Shown piece after piece: positions 26,341 to 41,440 of a stretch of 64,000 bases of DNA. This DNA comes from Epiperipatus broadwayi (taxonomy: Eukaryota > Onychophora > Udeonychophora > Euonychophora > Peripatidae), in assembly GCA_028023455.1 (NCBI GenBank), contig JAQFVV010006700.1, positions 1-64,000 of the forward strand. The letters are read 5' to 3'. The notes beneath the pieces are model-generated. The model was not told where the DNA came from. It did not search any database and saw nothing but the letters and a program-made list of their open reading frames with translations. Each line of letters begins with the position of its first letter. Within the stretch, counting starts at the first letter, position 1. The translations under genes were made by a program, and so were the position numbers.

Positions 26341-29300
26341 ATAAATTTTTTCAGTGATTTTGTCATATTTATGTAAAATTAGCTAAATTATTCTGAACTG
26401 CAATGTTAAAGTATTTAAATTCATGAATTTTAAAAATTTGTAACCTGGCTGTATTTTCAAGCTTAAAACACACTATGAGCATACTGGTGTACAATACAAT
26501 ATTTTGAAAGAATTTTTTGCTGATTTTGTCATATTTACGTAGAATTAGCTATATTATACTGAACTGCAATGTTAATGTATTCAAAATCATCAATTTTTAG
26601 GAATTTGTAATCTGGCTGTATTTCCAAGCTTAAAACGCACGATGAACATGCTGCTTTACAATACTATGTTTTGATAATAAAAAATTTCGCTAATTTTGTC
26701 ATATTTAGGTAGAATTTGCTAAATTATACTGAACTGCCAAGTTAGAGTATTCAAAATCATCAATTTTTAGGAATTTGTAATCTGGCTATATTTCAAGCTT
26801 AAAACACGCTATAAACATGCTGCTGTACATTACTATATTTTGATAAAAAAATTTTACTGGTTTTATCATATTTAGGCAGAGTTAGCTAAATTATACTGAA
26901 CTGCTATGTGAAAATATTCAAATTCATCAATTTTTAGGAATTTGTAACCTGGCTGTATTTCCAAGTTTAAAATGAGCTAATACTATATTTGGTGAGCAAT
27001 ACTATATTTTGAATGAATTTTTTACTCTGATTTGGTTTTATTTATGTAGAATTAGATATGTTATACTGAACTCAATGTTAAAGTATTTAATTTCATCCAT
27101 TTTTAGGAATTTGTAAACTGAATGCATTTCCAAGCTTAAAATGTGCTATGAACATGCTGATGTACAATACTGTATTTTGAATGATTTTTTTCAGTCATTT
27201 TGTCATATTTAGGTAGAATTAGGTAAGTTGTACCAAACTGCAATCTTAACGTATCCAATTCATCAATTTTTAGGAATTTGTAACCATGCTGTATTTCCAA
27301 GCTTAAAACACACTATGAACATACTGGTGTACAATACAATATTTTGAAAGAATTTTTTGCTGTTTTTGTTATATTTAGGTAGAATTACCTAAATTATACT
27401 GAACTGCAATGTTAAAGTATTCAAAATCATCAATTTTTGGGAATTTGTAATCTTGCTGTATTTCCAAGCCTAAAACGTGCTATGAACATGCTGCTGTACA
27501 ATATTATGTTTTCCTAAAAAAAATTTCGCTAATTTTGTCATATTTAGGTAGAATTAGCTAAATTATACTGAACTGCCATGTTAAAATATTCAAATTCACC
27601 AATTTTTAGGAATTTGTAACCTGGCTGTATTTCCAAGTTTAAAATGAGCTAAGAACTTGCTGGTGAGCAATACTATATTTTGAATGAATTTTTTACTCTG
27701 ATTTTGTCTTATTTAGGTTGACTTAGCTATATTATACTGAACTCAATGTTAAAGTATTCAATTTCATCCATTTTTAGAAATTTGTAAACTGGCTGTATTT
27801 CCAAGCTTAAAACGTGCTATGAACCTACTGATGTACAATACTATATTTTGAATGAATTTTTTCACCGATTTTGTCATATTTAGGCAGAATTAGCTAAATT
27901 ATACTGAACTGCAATGTTAAAGTACTCAAGATCATCAATTTTTAGGAGTTTGTAACCTCGCTGTATTTCCAAGCTTAAAACACGCTATGAACATGGTGGT
28001 TTACATTACCAAATTTTGAATGAATTTTTTCGCTGATTATGTCATATTTAGGAAGAATTAGCTAAATTATTCTGAACTGCCATGTTAAAGTATTTAAATT
28101 CATAAATTTTTAGGAATTTGTAACCTGGCTGTGTTTCAATGCTTAAAGCACACTATGAACATGCTGGTGTACAATACAATATTTTGAATGAATTTTTTTG
28201 CTTATTTTGTCATATTTAGGTAGAATTAGCTAAATTATACTGAACTGCAATGTTAAAGTATTTAAATTCATGAATTTTTAAAAATATGTAACCTGGCTGT
28301 ATTTTCAAGCTTAAAACACACTATACACATGGAGGTGTCCAATACTATATTTTGTATAAATTTTTTGACTGATTTTGTCATATTTAGGTAGAATTAGCTA
28401 AATGATACTGAACTGCAATGTTAATGTATTCAAATTTATCAATTTTAACAATTTGTAACCTGGCTGTATTCCCAAGCTTAAAACACGCTATGAACATGCT
28501 GGTGTTCAATACTATATTTTGAATGAATTTTTTCACTGATTTTGTTTTATTTACATAGAATTAGGTATATTATACTGAACTCTATATTAAAGTATTCAAT
28601 TTCATCCATTTTTAGGAATTTATAAACTGAATGTATATCCAAGCTTAAAATGTGCTATGAACATGCTGATGTACAATACTATATTTTGAATGATTTTTTT
28701 AGTGATTTTATCATATTTAGGTAAAATTAGCTAAGTTGTACCAAACTGCAATCTTAAAGTATCCAATTCATCAATTTTTAGGAATTTGTAACCATGCTGT
28801 ATTTCCAAGCTTAAAACACACTAAGAACATGCTGGTGTACAATACAATATTTTGAAAGAATTTTTTGCTGTTTTTGTCATATTTAAGTAGAATTAGCTAA
28901 ATTATACTGAACTGCAATGTTAAAGAATTCAAAATCATCAATTTTTTGGAATTTGTAATATGGCTGTATTTCCAAGCTTAAAACGTGCTATGAACATGCT
29001 GCTGTACAATATTATTTTTTCATAAAAAAAATTTCCCTAATTTTGTCATATTTAGGTAGAATATGCTAAATTATACTGAACTGCTATGTTAAAATATTTA
29101 AATTCATCAATTTTTAGGAATTTGTAACCTGGCTGTATTTCCAAGTTTAAAATGAGCTAAGAACATGCTGGTGAGCAATACTTTATTTTGAATGAATTTT
29201 TTACTCTGATTTGGTATTATTTAGGTTGAATTAGCTAAATTATACAGAACTCAATGTTAAAGTATTCAATTTCATCCATTTTTAGGAATTTGTAAACTGG

Positions 29301-32300
29301 CTGTATTTCCAAGCTTAAAACTTGCTATGAACCTCCTGATGTCCAATACTATATTTTGAATAAATTTTTCAGTGATTTTGTCATATGTAGATAAAATTAG
29401 CTAAATTATACTGAACTGCAATGTTAAAGTACTCAAGTTCATCAATTTTAGAAGTTTGTAACCTGGCTGTATTTCCAAGCTTAAAACACGCTATAAACAT
29501 AAAGGTGTAAAATACTATATTTTGTATAATTTTTTTGGCTGATATTGTCATATTTAGGTAGAATTAGCTAAGTTGTACCAAACTGCAATCTTAAAGTATC
29601 CAATTCATCAATTTTTAGGAATTTGTAACCATGCGGTATTTCCAAGCTTAAAACACACTATGAACATACTGGTGTACAATATAATATTTTGAAAGAATTT
29701 TTTGCTGTTTTTGTCATATTTCGGTAGAATTAGCTAAATTATACTGAACTGCAATATTAAAGTATTTAAATTCATGAATTTTTAAAAATATGTAACCTTG
29801 CTGTATTTTCAAGCTTAAAACACACTATGAACATACTGGTGTACAATACAATATTTTGAAAGAATTTTTTGCTGATTTTGTCATATTTAGGTAGAATTAG
29901 CTATATTATACTGAACTGCAATGTTAATGTATTCAAAATCATCAATTTTTAAAAATTTGTAATCTGGCTGTATTTCCAAGCTTAAAACGCACTATGAACA
30001 TGCTGCTTTACAATACTATGTTTTGATAAAAAAATGTTTGCTAATTTTGTCATATTTAGGTAGAATTTGCTAAATTATACTGAACTGCCATGTTAAATTA
30101 TTCAAAATCATCAATTTTTTAGGAATTTGTAATCTGACTATATTTCCAAGTTTAAAACACGCTATAAACATGCTGCTGTACATTACTATATTTTGATAAA
30201 AAAATTTTACTGGTTTTGTCATATTTAGGCAGAGTTAGATAAATTACACTCAACTGCTATGTTAAAATATTCAAATTCATCAATTTTTAGGAATTTGTAA
30301 CCTGGCTGTATTTCCAAGTTTAAAATGAGCTAAGAACTTGCTGGTGAGCAATACTATATTTTGAATGAATTTTTTAATCTGATTTTGTCTTATTTAGGTT
30401 GAATTAGCTAAATTATACCGAACTCAATGTTAAAGTATTCAATTTCATCCATTTTTAGGAATTTGTAAAGTGGCTGTATTTCCAAGCTTAAAACGCGCTA
30501 TGAACCTTCTGATGCACAATACTATATTTTCAATGAATTTTTCAGTGATTTTGCCATATGTAGGTAAAATTAGCGAAATTATACTGAACTGCAATGTTAA
30601 AGTACTCAAGTTCATCAATTTTTAGAAGTTTGTAACCTGGCTGTATTTCCAAGCTTAAAACACGCTATAAACATGGAGGTGTACAATACTATATTTTCTA
30701 TGAATTTTTTGACTGATTTTGTTCATATTTAGGTAGAATTAGCTAAATGATACTGAACTGCAATGTTAAAGTATTCAAATTCATCAATTTTAGGAATTTG
30801 TAACCTGGCTGTATTCCCAAGCTTAAATCATGCTATGAACATGCTGGTGTACAATACTATATTTTGAATGAATTTTTTCACTGATTTTGTTTTATTTATG
30901 TAGAATTAGGTATATTATACTGAACTCAATGTTAAAGTATCCAATTCATCTATTTTTAGGAATTTGTAACCATGCTGTATTTCCAAACTTAAAACACACT
31001 ATGAACATACTGGTGTACAATAGTATATTTTGAATGAATTTTTTCATTGATTTTGTCATATTTAGGTAAAATTAGCTAAATGATACTGAACTGCAATGTT
31101 AAAGTACTCAAATTCATCAATTTTTAGGAGTTTGTAACCTGGCTGTATTTCCAAGCTTAAAACCCGCTATGAACATGCTGGTGTACAGTACTATATTTTG
31201 AATGAAATTTTTCACTGATTTTGTCATATTTAGGTAGAATTAGCTAAATTATACTGAACTGCAATGTTAAAGTATTCAAATTCAGAAATTTTTAGGAATT
31301 TGTAACCTGGCTTTGTTTCAAAGCTTAAAACACACTATGAACATGCTGGTGTACAATACAATATTTTAATGAATTTTTTTGCTTATTTTGTCTTATTTAG
31401 GTAGAATTACTTAAATTATACTGAACTACAATGTTAAAGTATTTAAATTCATACATTTCTAAAAATTTGTAACCTGGTTGTATTTCCAAGCATAAAATGC
31501 GCAATGACCATGCTGGTGTACAATACTATATTTTGAATGAATTTTTTCAGTGATTTTGTCATATGTAGGTAGAATTAGCTAAGTTGTACCAAACTGCAAT
31601 CTTAAAGTATCCAATTCATCAATTTTTAGGAATTTGTAACCATGCTGTATTTCCAAGCTTAAAACACACTATGAACAGGCTGGTGTACAATACAATATTT
31701 TGAAAGAATTTTTTGTCGATTTTGTTATATTTAGGTAGAAGTAGCTAAATTATACTGAACTGCAATGTTAAAGTATTCAAATTCATAAATTTTTTAGGAT
31801 TTTGCAATCTTGCTTTATTTTGAAGCTTAAAAAACGCTATAAACATGCTGGTGTACAATACTGTATTTTGAATGAATTTTTTCACTGATTTTGTCATATT
31901 TAGGCAGAATTAGCTAAATTATACTGAACTGCAATGTTAAAGTACTCAAGTTCATCAATTTTTAGGAGTTTGTAACCTCGCTGTATTTCCAAGCTTAAAA
32001 CACACTATGTGCATGCTGGTGTACAGTACTATATTTTGAATGAATTTTTTTGCTTATTTTGTCATATTTAGGTAGAATTAGCTAAATTATACTGAACGAC
32101 AATGTTAAAGTATTTAAATTTATGAATTTTTCAAAATTTGTAACCTGGCTGTATTTTCAAGCTTAAAACACACTATGAACATACTGGTGTACAATACAAT
32201 ATTTTGAAAGAATTTTTTGCTGATTTTGTCATATTTAGGTAGAATTAGCTATATTATACTGAACTGCAATGTTAATGTATTCAAAATCATCAATTTTTAG

Positions 32301-35300
32301 AAATTTGTAATCTGGCTGTATTTCCAAGCTTAAAACGCGTTATGAACATGCTGCTTTACAATACTATGTTTTGATAAAAAAAATTTCGCTAATTTTGTCA
32401 TATTTAGGTAGAATTTGCTAAATTATACTGAACTGCCATGTTAAAGTATTCAAAATCATCAATTTTTAGGAATTTGTAATCTGGCTATATTTCCAAGATT
32501 AAAACACGCTATAAACATGCTGCTGTACATTACTATATTTTGATAAAACAATTTTACTGGTTTTGTCATATTTAGGCAGAGTTAGTGAAATTACACTGAA
32601 CTGCTATGTTAAAATATTCAAATTCATCAATTTTTAGGAATTTATAACCTGGCTGTCTTTCCAAGTTTAAAATGAGCTAAAAACATGCTGGTGAGCAATA
32701 CTATATTTTGAATGAATTTTTTACTCTGATTTGGTCTTATTTAGGTTGAATTAACTAAATTATACTGAACTCAATGTTAAAGTATTCAATTTCATCCATT
32801 TTTAGGAATTTGTAAACTGGCTGTTTTTCCAAGCTTAAAACACGCTATGAACCTCCTGATGTACAATAGTATAGTTTGAATGAATTTTTCAGTGATTTTG
32901 TCATATGTAGGAAAAATTAGCTAAATTATACTGAACTGCAATGTTAAAGTACTCAAGTTCATCAATTTTTAGAAGTTTGTAACCTGGCTGTATTTCCAAG
33001 CTTAAAACATGCTATAAACATGGAGGTGTAGAATACTATATTTTGTATAAATTTTTTGACTGATTTTGTCATATTTAGGTAGAATTAGCTAAATGATACT
33101 GAACTGCAATGTTAAAGTATTTAAATTCATCAATTTTAGGAATTTGTAACCTCGCTGTATTTCCAAGCTTAAAACACGTTATGAACATGCTGGTTTACAT
33201 TACCAAATTTTGAATGAATTTTTTCGCTGATTTTGTCATATTTAGGTAGAATTAGCTAAATTATTCTGAACTGCAATGTTAAAGTATTCAAATTCATCAA
33301 TTTTTAGGAATTTGTAACCTGGCTGTATTTCAAAGCTTAAAATGCGCAATGACGATGCTGGTGTACAATACTATATTTTGAATGAATTTTTTTACTGATT
33401 TTGTCATATTTAGGTAGAATTAGCTAAATTATACTGAACTGCAATGTTAAATTATTCAAATTCATCAATTTTAGGAATTTGTAACCTGGCTGTATTTTCA
33501 AGCTTAAAACACACTATGAACATACTGGTGTACAATAAAATATTTTGAAAGAATTTTTTGCTGATTTTGTCATATATAGGTAGAATTAGCTATATTATAC
33601 TGAACTGCAATGTTAATGTATTCAAAATCATCAATTTTTAGGAATTTATAATCTGGCTGTATTTCCAAGTTTAAAACGCGCTATGAATATGCTGCTTTAC
33701 AATACTATGTTCTGATAAAAAAAATTTCGCTAATTTTGTCATATTTAAATAGAATTTGCTAAATTATACTGAACTGCCATGTTAAAGTATTCAAAATCAT
33801 CAATTTTTAGGAATTTGTAATGTGGCTATATTTCCAAGCTTAAAACACGCTATACACATGGAGGTGTACAATACTATAGTTTGTATAAATTTTTTGACTG
33901 ATTTTGTCATATTTAGGTAGAATTAGCTAAATGATACTGAACTGCAATGTTAAAGTATTCAAATTTATCAATTTTTAGGAATTTGTAACCTGGCTGTATT
34001 TCCAAGCTTAAAACGCGCTATGAACATGCTGGTGTACAGTACTATATTTTGAATGAATTTTTTCACTGATTTTGTCTTATTTAGGTAAAATTAGCTAAAT
34101 TATACTGAACTGCAATGTTAAAGTATTCAAATTCATCAATTTTTAGGAATTTGGAAACTGAATGTATTTCCAAGCTTAAAACCCGCTAAGAACATGCTGG
34201 TGTACAATACTATATTTTGAATGAATTTTTTCACTGATTTTGTCATATTTAGGTAGAATTAGCTAAATTATACTGAACTGCAATGTTAAAGTATTCAAAT
34301 TTATCAATTTTTAAAAATTTGTAACCTGGCTGTATTTTCAAGCTTAAAACACGCTATGAACATGCTGGTGTACAATACTATATTTTGAATGAATTTTTTG
34401 CTGATTTTGTCATATTTAGGTAGAATTAGCTAAATTATACTGAACTGCAATGTTAATGTATTCAAAATCATCAATTTTTAGAAATTTGTAATCTGGCTGT
34501 ATTTCCAAGCTTAAAACACGCTATGAACATACTGCTTTACAATACTATGTTTTGATAAAAAAAAATTTCGCTAATTTTGTCATATTTAGGTATAATTTGC
34601 TAAATTATACTGAACTGCCATGTTAAAGTATTCAAACTCATCAATTTTTAGGAATTCGTAACCATGCTGTATTTCCAAGATTAAAACACACTATGAACAT
34701 ACTGGTGTACAATACAATATTTTGAAAGACTTTTTTGCTGTTTTTGTCGTATTTAGGGAGGATTAGCTAAATTATACTGAACTGCAATGTTAAAGTATTC
34801 AAAATCATCAATTTTTTGGAATTTGTAATCTGGCTGTATTTCCAAGCTTAAAACGTGCTATGAACATGCTGCTGTACAATATTATGTTTTCATAAAAAAA
34901 ATTTAGCTAATTTTGTCATATTTAGGTAGAATTAGCTAAATAAAATATACTGAACTGCCATGTTAAAATATTCAAATTCACCAATTTTTAGGAATTTAAA
35001 ATCTGGTTGTATTTCCAAGCTTAAAACACACTATGTACATGCTGGTGTACAATACTATGTTTTGAATGAATTTTTTCATTGATTTTGTAAAATTTAAGTA
35101 AAATTAGCTAAATTATACTAAACTGCAATGTTAAAGTACTCAAGTTCATCAAATTTTAGGAGTTTGTAATCTGGCTGTATTTCCAAGCTTAAAACATGCT
35201 ATGAACATGCTGGTGTACATTACCAAATATTGAATGAATTTTTTCACTGATTTTGTCATATTTAGGTAGAATTAGCTAAATTTTACTGAACTGCAATGTT

Positions 35301-38300
35301 AAAGTATTCAAATTCATAAATTTTTAGGAATTTGTAATCTGGCTGTGTTTCAAAGCTTAAAACATACTATGAACATTCTTGTGTAGAATACAATATTTTA
35401 ATGAATTTTTTTGCTTATTTTGTCATATTTAGGTAGAATTACCTAAATTATACTGAACTGCAATGTTAAAGTATTCAAATTCATAAATTTTTAGGATGTT
35501 GCAATCTTGCTTTATTTTGAAGCTTAAAAAACGCTATAAACATGCTGGTGTACAATACTGTATTTTGAATGAATTTTTTCACTGATTTTGTCATATTTAG
35601 GTAAAATTAGCTAAATTATACTGAACTGCAATGTTAATGTACTCAAGTTCGTCAATTTTTAGGAATTTGTAACCTGGATGTGTTTCAACGCTTAAAATGC
35701 GCAATGACGATGCTGGTGTACAATACTATATTTTGTATAAATTTTTTTGCTGATTTTGTCATATTTAAATAGAATTCCCTAAATGATACTGAACTGCAAT
35801 GTTAAAGTATTCAAATTCATCAATTTTAGGAATTTGTAACCTGGCTGTGTTTCAATGCTTAAAGCACACTATGAACATGCTGGTGTACAATACAATATTT
35901 TGAAAGAATTTTTTGCTGATTTTGTCATATTTAGGTAGAATTAGCTAAATTATACTGAACTGCAATGTTAAAGTATTCAAAATCATCAATTTTTTGGAAT
36001 TTGTAATCTGGCTGTATTTCCAAGCAAAAACACACTATGTACATGCTTGTGTACAATACCACATTTTGAATGAATTTTTTTGCTTATTTTGTCATATTTC
36101 GGTAGAATTAGCCAAATTATACTGAACTGCAATGTTAAAGTATTTAAATTCATGAATTTTAAAAAATTTGTAACCTGGCTGTATTTTCAAGCTTAAAACA
36201 CACTATGAACATACTGATGTACAATACAATATTTTGAAGGAATTTTTTGCTGATTTTGTCATATTTAGGTAGAATTAGCTATATTATACTGAACTTCAAT
36301 GTTAATGTATTCAAAATCATCAATTTTTAGGAATTTGTAATCTGGCTGTATTTCCAAGCTTAAAACGCGCTATCGACATGCTGCTTTACAGTACTATGTT
36401 TTGATAACAAAAAATTTCGCTCTTTTTATCATATTTAGGTAAAATTTGCTAAATTATACTGAACTGCCATGTTAAAGTATTCAAAATCATCAATTTTTTA
36501 GGAATTTGAAATCCGGCTATATTTCCAAGCTTAAAACACGTTATAAACATCCTGCTGTACATTACTATATTTTGTTAAAAAAATTTTACTGGTTTTGTCA
36601 TATTTAGGCAGAGTTAGTTAAATTATACTGAACTGCTATGTTAAAATATTCAAATTCATCAATTTTTAGGAATTTGTAACCTGGCTGTATTTCCAAGTTT
36701 AAAATGAGCTAAGAACATGCTGGTGAGCAATACTATATTTTGAATGATTTTTTTACTCTGATTTTGTCTTTTTTAGGTTGAATTAGCTAAATTATACTGA
36801 ACTCAATGATAAAGTATTCAATTTCATCCATTTTTAGGAATTTGTAAAGTGGCTGTATTTCCAAGCTTAAAACGCGCTATGAACCTCCTGATGTACAATA
36901 CTATATTTTGAATGAATTTTTCAGTGATTTTGTCATATGTAGGTAAAATTAGCTAAATTATACTGAACTGCAATGTTAAAATACTCAAGTTCATCAATTT
37001 TTAGGAGTTTGTAACCTGGCTGTATTTCCAAGCTGAAAACACACTATAAACATGGAGGTGTACAATACTGTATTTTGTATGAATTTTTTGACTGATTTTG
37101 TCATATTTAGGTAGAATTAGCTAAATGATACTGAACTGCAATGTTAAAGTATTCAAATTCATTAATTTTAGGAATTTGTAACCTGGCTGTATTCCCAAGC
37201 TTAAAACATGCTATGAACATGCTGGTGTACAATACTATATTTGGAATGAATTTTTTCACTGATTTTGTTTTATTTACGTAGAATAAGGTATATTATATTG
37301 AACTCAATGTTAAAGTATTCAATTTCAACCATTTTTAGGAATTTGTAAGCTGAATGTATTTCCAAGCTTAAAATGTGCTATGAACATGCTGATGTACAAT
37401 ACTATATTTTGAATGAATTTTTTCAGTGATTTTGTCATATTTAGGTAGAATTGGCTAAATTGTAACAAACTGCAATCTTAAAGTATCCAATTTATCAATT
37501 TTTAGGAATTTGTAACCATGCTGTATTTCCAAGCTTAAAACACACTATGAACAGGCTGGTGTACAATACAATATTTTGAAAGAATTTTTTTGTCGATTTT
37601 GTTATATTTAGGTAAAAGTAGCTAAATTATACTGAACTGCAAGACTAAAGTATTCAAATTCATAAATTTTTAGGATTTTGCAATCTTGCTTTATTTTGAA
37701 GATTAAAAAACGCTATAATTATGCTGGTGTACATTACTGTATTTTGAATAAATTTTTTCACTGATTTTGTCATATTTAGGCAGAATTAGCTAAATTATAC
37801 TGAACTGCAATGTTAAAGTACTCAAGTTCATCAATTTTTAGGAGTTTGTAACCTCGCTGTATTTCCAAGCTTAAAACACGCTATGAACATGCGGTGTACA
37901 TTACCACATTTTGAATGAATTTTTTCACTGATTATGTCATATTTAGTTAGAATTAGATAAATTATTCTGAACTGCAATGTTAAAGTATTCAAATTCATAA
38001 ATTTTTAGGAATTTGTAACCTGGCTGCGTTTCAAAGCTTAAAATGCGCAATGACGATGCTGGTGTACAATACTATATTTAGAAAGAATTTTTTGACTGAT
38101 TTTGTCATATTTAGGTAGAATTAGCTAAATGATACTGAACTCAATGTTAAAGTATTCAATTTCATTCATTTTTATGAATTTGTAAACTGAATGTATTTCC
38201 AAGCTTAAAATGTGCTATGAACCTGCTGATGTACAATACTATATTTTGAATGAATTTTTTTGCTGATTTTATTTTATTGAGGTGGAATTAGCTAAATGAT

Positions 38301-38460
38301 ACTGACGTCAATGTTAAAGTATTTAATTTCATCCATTTTTAAAAATTTGTAGACTGGCTGTATTTCCAATCTTAAAACACACTGAACATACTGGTGTACA
38401 ATACAATATTTTGAAAGAATTTTTTGCTGATTTTTTCATATTTAGGTAGAATTAGCTAAA

Positions 38461-38569
38461 TTATACTGAACTCCAATGTTAAAGTATTCAAATTCTTAAA
38501 TTTTTAGGAATTTGTAACCTGGCTGAATTTTTTCACTGATTTTGTTTTATTTAGGTAGAATTAGTTATA
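38461..38569 (+). repeat. 109-bp truncated monomer, leftmost example
   Basis: The interval between successive TTATACTGAA boxes is 109 bp instead of 168. The sequence runs from ACCTGGCTG straight into AATTTTTTCACTG, so 59 bp carrying the HindIII site and the CATGCTGG core is missing. The same junction recurs from 40244, 41354, 44972, 46798, 47955 (110 bp), 51461, 55303, 59142 and 60304. A shared breakpoint implies one ancestral deletion spread by duplication. Confidence 0.9.
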
Positions 38570-38914
38570 TTATACTGAACTCAATGTTAAAGTATTCAAT
38601 TTCATCCATTTTCAGGAATTTGTTAACTGATTGTATTTCCAAGCTTAAAATGTGCTATGAACATGCTGATGTACAATACTATATTTTGAATGAATTTTTT
38701 CAGTGATTTTGTCATATATAGGTAAAATTAGCTAAGTTGTACCAAACTGCAATCGTAAAGTATCCAATACATCAATTTTTAGGAATTTGTAACCATGCTG
38801 TATTTCCAAGCTTAAAACACACTATGAACTAACTGGTGTACAATACAATATTTTTAAAGAATTTTTTGCTGATTTTGTCAGATTTAGGTAGAATTAGCTA
38901 AATTATACTGAACT

Positions 38915-39770
38915 GCAATGTTAACTTATTTAAATTCATCAAATTTTACGATTTTGCAATCTTACTTTATTTCCAAGCTTAAAATGCGCTATGAACCTGT
39001 TGGTGTACAATACTATATTTTGAATGAGGGTTTTCACTGATTTTGTCATATTTAAGTAGAGTTAGCTAAATTATACTGAACTGCAATGTTAAAGTATTCC
39101 AATTCATCAATTTTTAAGAATTTGTAACCTGGCTGTATTTCTAAGGTTAAAATGTGCTATGAACATTCTGGGGTACAATGCTATATTTTGAATAATTTTT
39201 GTTGCTGACTTTGTCTTATTCAGGTAGAATTTGATAAATTATACTGAACTGCAATGTTAACGTATTTAAATTCATCAAATTTTAGGATTTTGCAATCTTG
39301 CTTTATTTCCAAGCTTAAAAGACGCTATGAACATGCTGATGTACATACTATATTTTGAATGAATTTTTTCAGTGATTTTGTCATATTTAGATATAGTTAG
39401 CTAAGTTGTACCAAACTGCAATGTTAACATATTTAAATTCATCAAATTTTAGGATTTTCCATACTTCCTTTACTTCCAAGCTTAAAACACGCTATAAACT
39501 TGGTGGTGTACAATACTATATTTTGAATAAATTTTTTCGCTGATTTTGTTTTATTTAGATAGAATTAGCTATATTATACTGAACTCAATGTTAAAGTACT
39601 CAATTTTATCCATTTTTAGGTATTTGTAAACTTACTGTATTTCCAAGCTTAAAATGTACTATGAACATGCTGATGTACAATCCTATATTTTATATGAATT
39701 TTTTCAGTAATTTTGTTATATTTAGGTAGAATTAGCTCAATTATATTGAACTGCATTGTTAAAGTATTCA
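38915..39770 (+). repeat. Block duplicated at offset 3,227 bp (to 42142-42997)
   Basis: The order of rare features is the same in both places: TTAACTTATTTAAATTC (38921 and 42148), a GGTTTTCACTG variant that lost the ATTTTTT run, TTTAGATATAG (39386 and 42613), and TTAGCTCAATTATATTG. The offset stays at 3,227 bp at the points measured, so almost no net indel has built up. Differences are scattered single bases. Confidence 0.75.
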
Positions 39771-40799
39771 AAATCATCAATTTTATGGAATTTGTAATCT
39801 GAATGTATTTCCAAGCTTAAAACGTGCTATGAGCATGCTACTGTACAATACTATGTTTTCATAAAAGAAATTCACTAATTTTGTCATATTTAGGTAGAAT
39901 TAGCTACATTATACTGAACTGCCATGTTAAAATATTCAAATTCACCAATTTTTAGGAATTTAAAATCTGGCCGTATTTCCAAGCTTAAAACACGCTATGA
40001 ACATGCTGGTGTACATTACCAAATTTTGAATGAATTTTTTCACTGATTTTGTGATATTTAGGTAGAATTAGCTAAATTATGCTGAACTGCAATGTTAAAG
40101 TATTCAAATTCATAAATATTTAGGAATTTGTAAACTAGCTGTATTTCCAAGCATAAAACGCGCAATGACCATGCTGGTGTACAATACTATATTTTGTATG
40201 AATTTTTTGATGATTTTGTCATATTTAGGTAGAATTAGCTAAATTATACTGAACTCCAATGTTAAAGTATTCAAATTCATAAATTTTTAGGAATTTGTAA
40301 CCTGGCTGAATTTTTTCACTGATTTTGTTTTATTTAGGTAGAATTAGCTATATTATACTGAACTCAATGTTAAAGAATTCAATTTCATCCATTTTCAGGA
40401 ATTTGGAAACTGACTGTATTTCCAATCTTAAATGTGCTATGAACATGCTGCTGTACAATACTATGTTTTCGTAAAAGAAATTCACTAATTTTGTCATATT
40501 TAAATAGAATTAGCTAAATTATACTGAACTGCCATGTTAAAATATTCAAATTCACCAATTTTTAGGAATTTAAAATCGGGCTGTATTTCCAAGCTTAAAA
40601 CATGCTATGAACATGCTGGTGTACATTACCAAATTTTGAATGAATTTTTTCACTGATTTTGTCATATTTAGGTAGAATTAGCTAAATTATGCTGAACTGC
40701 AATGTGAAAGTATTCAAATTCATAAATATTTAGGAATTTGTAACCTGGCTGTATTTCCATGCTTAAAACACGCTGTGAACACGCTGGTGTACAATAGAA

Positions 40800-41440
40800 T
40801 ATTTTGAAAGAATTTTTTGATGATTTTGTCATATTTAGGTAGTATTAGCTAAATTATATTGAACTGCAATGTTAACATATTTAAATTCATCAAATTTTAG
40901 AATTTTGCAATCGTAATTTATTTGCAAGCTTAAAATGTGCTATGAACCTGCTGTCTTACAATACTATCTTTTGAATGACCTTTTCACTGATTTTGTCATA
41001 TTTAAGTAGAATTAGCTAAATTACACTGAACTGCAATGTTAAAGTATTCAAATTCATAAATTTTAGGAATTTGTAACCTGGCTGTGTTTCAAAGCTTAAA
41101 ACACACTATTAACATGCTGGTGAACAATATAATATTTTGAATGAATTTTGTCCTGATTTTGTCATATTTAGGTAGTATTAGCTAAATTATACTGAACTGC
41201 TATGTTAAAGTATTTAAATTCATAAATTTTTAAAAATTTGTAACCTGGCTGTATTTCCACGCATAAAATGCGCAATGAGCATGCTGGTGTACAATACTAT
41301 ATTTTGTATGAATTTTTTGCTGAGTTTGTCATATTTAGGTAGAATTAACTACATTATACTGAACTCCAATATTAAAGTATTCAAATTCATAATTTTTTAG
41401 GAATTTGTAACCTCGCTGAATTTTTTCACTGATTTTGTTT
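40800..41440 (+). repeat. Block duplicated at offset 3,618 bp (to 44418-45058)
   Basis: GCTGTCTTACAATACT, GAATTTTGTCCTG (41143 and 44761) and a following 109-bp monomer (41354 and 44972) occur in the same order at a constant offset of 3,618 bp. The duplicate overlaps the spacing range of the downstream 3.84-kb HOR but has a different length and composition. Confidence 0.75.

Larger units (their letters stand above)
22791..38460 (+). repeat. Diverged satellite zone with local duplications
   Basis: Monomers differ from each other far more than on the left. Small indels are frequent: about 98 monomers from 22014 to 38450 with a net change of -28 bp. Recognisable subfamilies include a GAACTCAATG/TTTCATCC class, a CTTTACAATACTATG class with A-runs, and an AACATGGAGGTG class. 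No continuous HOR was found. A patch at about 24370-24700 again looks like the left zone (CCCGCTAAGAACATGC with GTGTACAGTACT). The zone reads as older satellite, decayed or not recently homogenised. Confidence 0.85.

Noticed and set aside
34930-34950. Possible insertion or target-site duplication (GCTAAATAAAATATACTG)
   Set aside because: It is only a five-base insertion in an AT-rich stretch; no mobile element accompanies it.
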